From NCBI RefSeq assembly GCF_000416965.1, contig NZ_ATCL01000009.1, forward strand, positions 186,001 to 250,000: DNA of 64,000 nt, written 5' to 3'. Positions 62,085-64,000 of this stretch are shown piece after piece. The position numbers and the translations under genes were made by a program. The notes under the pieces were generated by a model that was not told where the DNA came from, did no database searches, and saw only the letters and a program-made list of their open reading frames with translations. Positions within the stretch are counted from its first letter, which is position 1, and each line of letters begins with the position of its first letter. This stretch comes from Exiguobacterium chiriqhucha RW-2. Its GTDB lineage: Bacteria; Bacillota; Bacilli; Exiguobacteriales; Exiguobacteriaceae.

Positions 62085-62456
62085 ATGGGATTATTGGATA
62101 AGTTTCAAACACATGTCCAGACGGACGATTCGCATAAAAATGAGGCGCTGCGCACACGTTATGTGGCGGCTTCGCCGACCGCCGTGCTCACATGGCTCCG
62201 CGATCGGATTCAAACAGAAGGACAAACGGTTCGCCGTGTCGATACAGACCGGGGCGAAGTGGCGTTTAACGGCGACGGCTGGGACGCGCTGGCGACAGTC
62301 ATTCAAGTGGATGGCGGACGCACGGCTGTCGACTTCACGTTGAACCGTGACCAGATGCTCGGGCCGGACCTTGGTCAAATCGTTACCACATACTATGAGG
62401 CGCTGCAAGTGAAGTTCCCGCTCCGCGCCATCGGGAATCAATCTGTCGAACGATAA
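62085..62456 (+). CDS. Conserved cytosolic protein of unknown function upstream of nrdR
   Basis: A 123-residue soluble protein opening MGLLDKFQTHVQTDDSHKNEALRTRYV. It has alternating strands and helices and an AVDFTLNRDQML segment near residue 87. Bacillus genomes carry a similar 'cytosolic protein' between speD and nrdR, which this resembles in size and place. No catalytic or binding motif is recognised. The start at 62085 has GTCGAGGTGG upstream. It is 12 bases before nrdR and probably co-transcribed with it. Confidence 0.65.
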   Translation: MGLLDKFQTHVQTDDSHKNEALRTRYVAASPTAVLTWLRDRIQTEGQTVRRVDTDRGEVAFNGDGWDALATVIQVDGGRTAVDFTLNRDQMLGPDLGQIVTTYYEALQVKFPLRAIGNQSVER

Positions 62457-62468
62457 GGAGGGCTGAGC

Positions 62469-62936
62469 ATGCGTTGTCCTAAATGCGATCATAATGGAAC
62501 GAGAGTGCTCGACTCCCGACCAGTACAAGATTTCTATTCGATTCGTCGCCGTCGCGAATGCGAGGAGTGCGGCTATCGCTTCACCACGTTTGAAACGGTC
62601 GAACAGACCCCGCTCATCATCGTTAAAAAAGACGGGAATCGGGAAGAGTTCAGCCGGGAGAAAGTACTTCGCGGGATTATTCGGGCGTGTGAGAAACGAC
62701 CGGTCACGCTAGAGCAACTCGAAGGCGTGGTCACGAAAGTCGAACAACAGTTACGCGCGCTCGGTCAGTCCGAGATTCCGAGTGAGCAAGTCGGTGAGCT
62801 CGTGATGAATGAATTGGCACGTGTCGATGAAGTGGCCTACGTCCGCTTCGCGTCCGTCTATCGCCAGTTCAAAGATATCTCTGTGTTCTTTAAAGAACTT
62901 GAAGATTTAATGAAGCAAGAAAAATCGACCAACTAG
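62469..62936 (+). CDS. nrdR: Ribonucleotide reductase repressor NrdR
   Basis: Nucleotide-sensing repressor of ribonucleotide reductase genes. The N-terminal zinc ribbon is [17 protein letters not shown] with Cys3 and Cys6, completed by CEECGYRF near residues 31-34. The ATP cone (about 49-139) starts [19 protein letters not shown] and binds ATP or dATP. Its 155 residues are full length. AAGGAGG before the ATG. It lies upstream of dnaB, as ytcG does in B. subtilis. Confidence 0.97.
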   Translation: MRCPKCDHNGTRVLDSRPVQDFYSIRRRRECEECGYRFTTFETVEQTPLIIVKKDGNREEFSREKVLRGIIRACEKRPVTLEQLEGVVTKVEQQLRALGQSEIPSEQVGELVMNELARVDEVAYVRFASVYRQFKDISVFFKELEDLMKQEKSTN

Positions 62937-62939
62937 AGG

Positions 62940-62963
62940 GGCGGCCTGCTGGTCGCCTTTTTT
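62940..62963 (+). terminator. Terminator between nrdR and dnaB
   Basis: GGCGGCC pairs with GGTCGCC (one wobble) around TGCT, then six T. It may be partial, as dnaB starts 16 bases later. Confidence 0.7.
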
Positions 62964-62978
62964 CAGGGGAGACCTATC

Positions 62979-64000
62979 ATGGAAAAAGAACGAATACTGT
63001 ACGGGACTGACGAACTGTTGATTATGAGCACTGGGCTCATCGATCGCGAGTCGTATCAGTCGTTGTACCACTTATATCAGCCGGTCATCGGTGTGAAGGC
63101 GCTTGCGATGTATCAGACGCTTTGGAGCGAGCTGAAGCCCGGGAAGATGAAATCGAATTATATGTCGCACAGCGCGCTCTGTGAAATGCTCGATTACTCG
63201 ATTAACGAGCTGACGGACTGTCTGTTCCGGCTCGAGGCGATCGGACTCGTCCGGACGTATAAGACGAAAGATGAGCGTTTGACCCAGTACGTATATCAAC
63301 TGCGTGTCCCGCTCGCACCCCATACGTTCTTGAACGACGGACTGTTGTCGAGTTTTCTCTTCTATAAAGTCGGGGAAGTTCGCTTTAAACAGTTGCAAGG
63401 ACGATTCACGATCGATCCATTGCCGGCCGGGATTATCGAGGTGACGAAAGACTTTAATGAAGTGTTCGACGTCAAAGGCGTCAATCATATGGCGTTCACC
63501 CAAAAGAACTACGAGAAACCTGACCGCGCCAAAATCGAGATCAACTATACGTTCGATATGGAAATCGTCAAAAAACTGACGAACTTCCCCGTCGGCTTCT
63601 TCACGAAGAAGCTCGATGAGACGATCACGAAGCTTGCCTACGTCTCACAAATCGATGAAGAGACGATGGCCGAGATGTTGAAGGAGTATTTCGTCCACGA
63701 GGCGTATCTACCACTCAGCGAGCAAGAGAAGCGCGACGGCTGCCGCCAAATGGTGTTGCAGTTGAAGAAGAAACAAACGCGCCATCGGAAAGTGAAGTCG
63801 GACGAGACGGTAAAAGCAGAAATCGGTGATTTGCATGACGTGACGGTCATGGAAGAAGCGCATCCGCATCAATACGTGTCGACGTTACGGAAGACGCCAC
63901 AACTGTCGAAGAGTGACGAGCAACTCATTATCGATCTCGTCGATACGCTCGGGCTCGCGCCAAGTGTCATCAATGCATTGTTCTATTACTGTATCGAAGT
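62979..64000 (+). CDS. dnaB: Replication initiation and membrane attachment protein DnaB (cut by window edge)
   Basis: The first 340 codons of the Firmicute DnaB, which helps load the replicative helicase at the origin together with DnaD and DnaI and links the origin to the membrane. The reading frame is open from ATG 62979 (after AGGGGAGA) to the end. It begins MEKERILYGTDELLIMSTGL and includes the N-terminal winged-helix region with LCEMLDYSINELTDCLFRLEAIGLVRTY near residue 75. The later part, SDEQLIIDLVDTLGLAPSVINALFYY near 320, is the DnaD/DnaB-type C-terminal domain. nrdR-dnaB adjacency fits B. subtilis, where dnaI follows. Confidence 0.93.
   Translation, partial: MEKERILYGTDELLIMSTGLIDRESYQSLYHLYQPVIGVKALAMYQTLWSELKPGKMKSNYMSHSALCEMLDYSINELTDCLFRLEAIGLVRTYKTKDERLTQYVYQLRVPLAPHTFLNDGLLSSFLFYKVGEVRFKQLQGRFTIDPLPAGIIEVTKDFNEVFDVKGVNHMAFTQKNYEKPDRAKIEINYTFDMEIVKKLTNFPVGFFTKKLDETITKLAYVSQIDEETMAEMLKEYFVHEAYLPLSEQEKRDGCRQMVLQLKKKQTRHRKVKSDETVKAEIGDLHDVTVMEEAHPHQYVSTLRKTPQLSKSDEQLIIDLVDTLGLAPSVINALFYYCIE

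Overview
The window is 64 kb of chromosome from a Bacillales bacterium with moderate GC content. Protein signatures and gene order match the Bacillus subtilis segment running from the ytzB/ytoP region to nrdR-dnaB. The general composition, the small PHP-degenerate DnaE and the loss of several sporulation-associated Bacillus genes suggest an Exiguobacterium-like organism; the genus is an inference. I see no tRNA or rRNA genes, insertion sequences, prophage, integrase or CRISPR array. This is mostly core backbone with a few accessory insertions.

Layout. 1-5.4 kb: a truncated dihydroxyacetone kinase gene, a divergent PepSY protein and M42 aminopeptidase pair, an orphan PTS-EIIC-like membrane protein, then ytpP-ytpQ-ytpR. 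5.5-6.4 kb: an acidic protein in the place of the DNA translocase SftA but without a motor domain. 6.5-13.3 kb: murC, dps, an M29 aminopeptidase, ytxG-ytxH, the bifunctional chorismate mutase/DAHP synthase and ccpA. 13.4-17.7 kb: acuABC divergent from acsA. 17.7-25.9 kb: a class A penicillin-binding protein, T-box-controlled tyrS, a small alarmone synthetase, rpsD with a long leader, a free methionine-R-sulfoxide reductase and ezrA. 26-39.9 kb: an amidohydrolase, NAD kinase, tpx, ytxK, ackA, a 3D-domain cell-wall protein behind a 430-base non-coding region, a serine hydrolase, a universal stress protein, an SDR/phosphoesterase pair, an M24 peptidase, ytoI, ytpI and nrnA. 40-64 kb: dnaE, a FadR-type regulator, accD-accA, pfkA-pyk, ytwI, citZ-icd-mdh, phoP-phoR, polA-mutM-coaE, an M50-like protein, gapB, speD, a small cytosolic protein, nrdR and the 5' part of dnaB.

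How it works together. Central carbon metabolism dominates: glycolysis (pfkA, pyk), gluconeogenesis (gapB), acetate production and re-use (ackA, acsA with AcuABC), fatty-acid initiation (accDA) and the first TCA steps (citZ, icd, mdh). The master regulator CcpA is encoded in the same window, and cre-like sites lie before acuABC, pfkA, citZ and gapB. The remainder is replication and repair (dnaE, polA, mutM, dnaB, nrdR), cell wall and division (murC, PBP, ezrA, 3D protein) and stress defence (dps, tpx, fRMsr, Usp, alarmone synthetase).

Most interesting signals: a possible H-type pseudoknot ending directly before the ribosome-binding site of speD, whose enzyme uses SAM; a 12-base element shared by the FadR-type regulator promoter and the speD leader; mutually exclusive stems plus a WalR-like box before the 3D protein; an SftA-like protein without its motor; and an M50-like protein with HQxxH instead of HExxH. 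All RNA structures were folded by eye.
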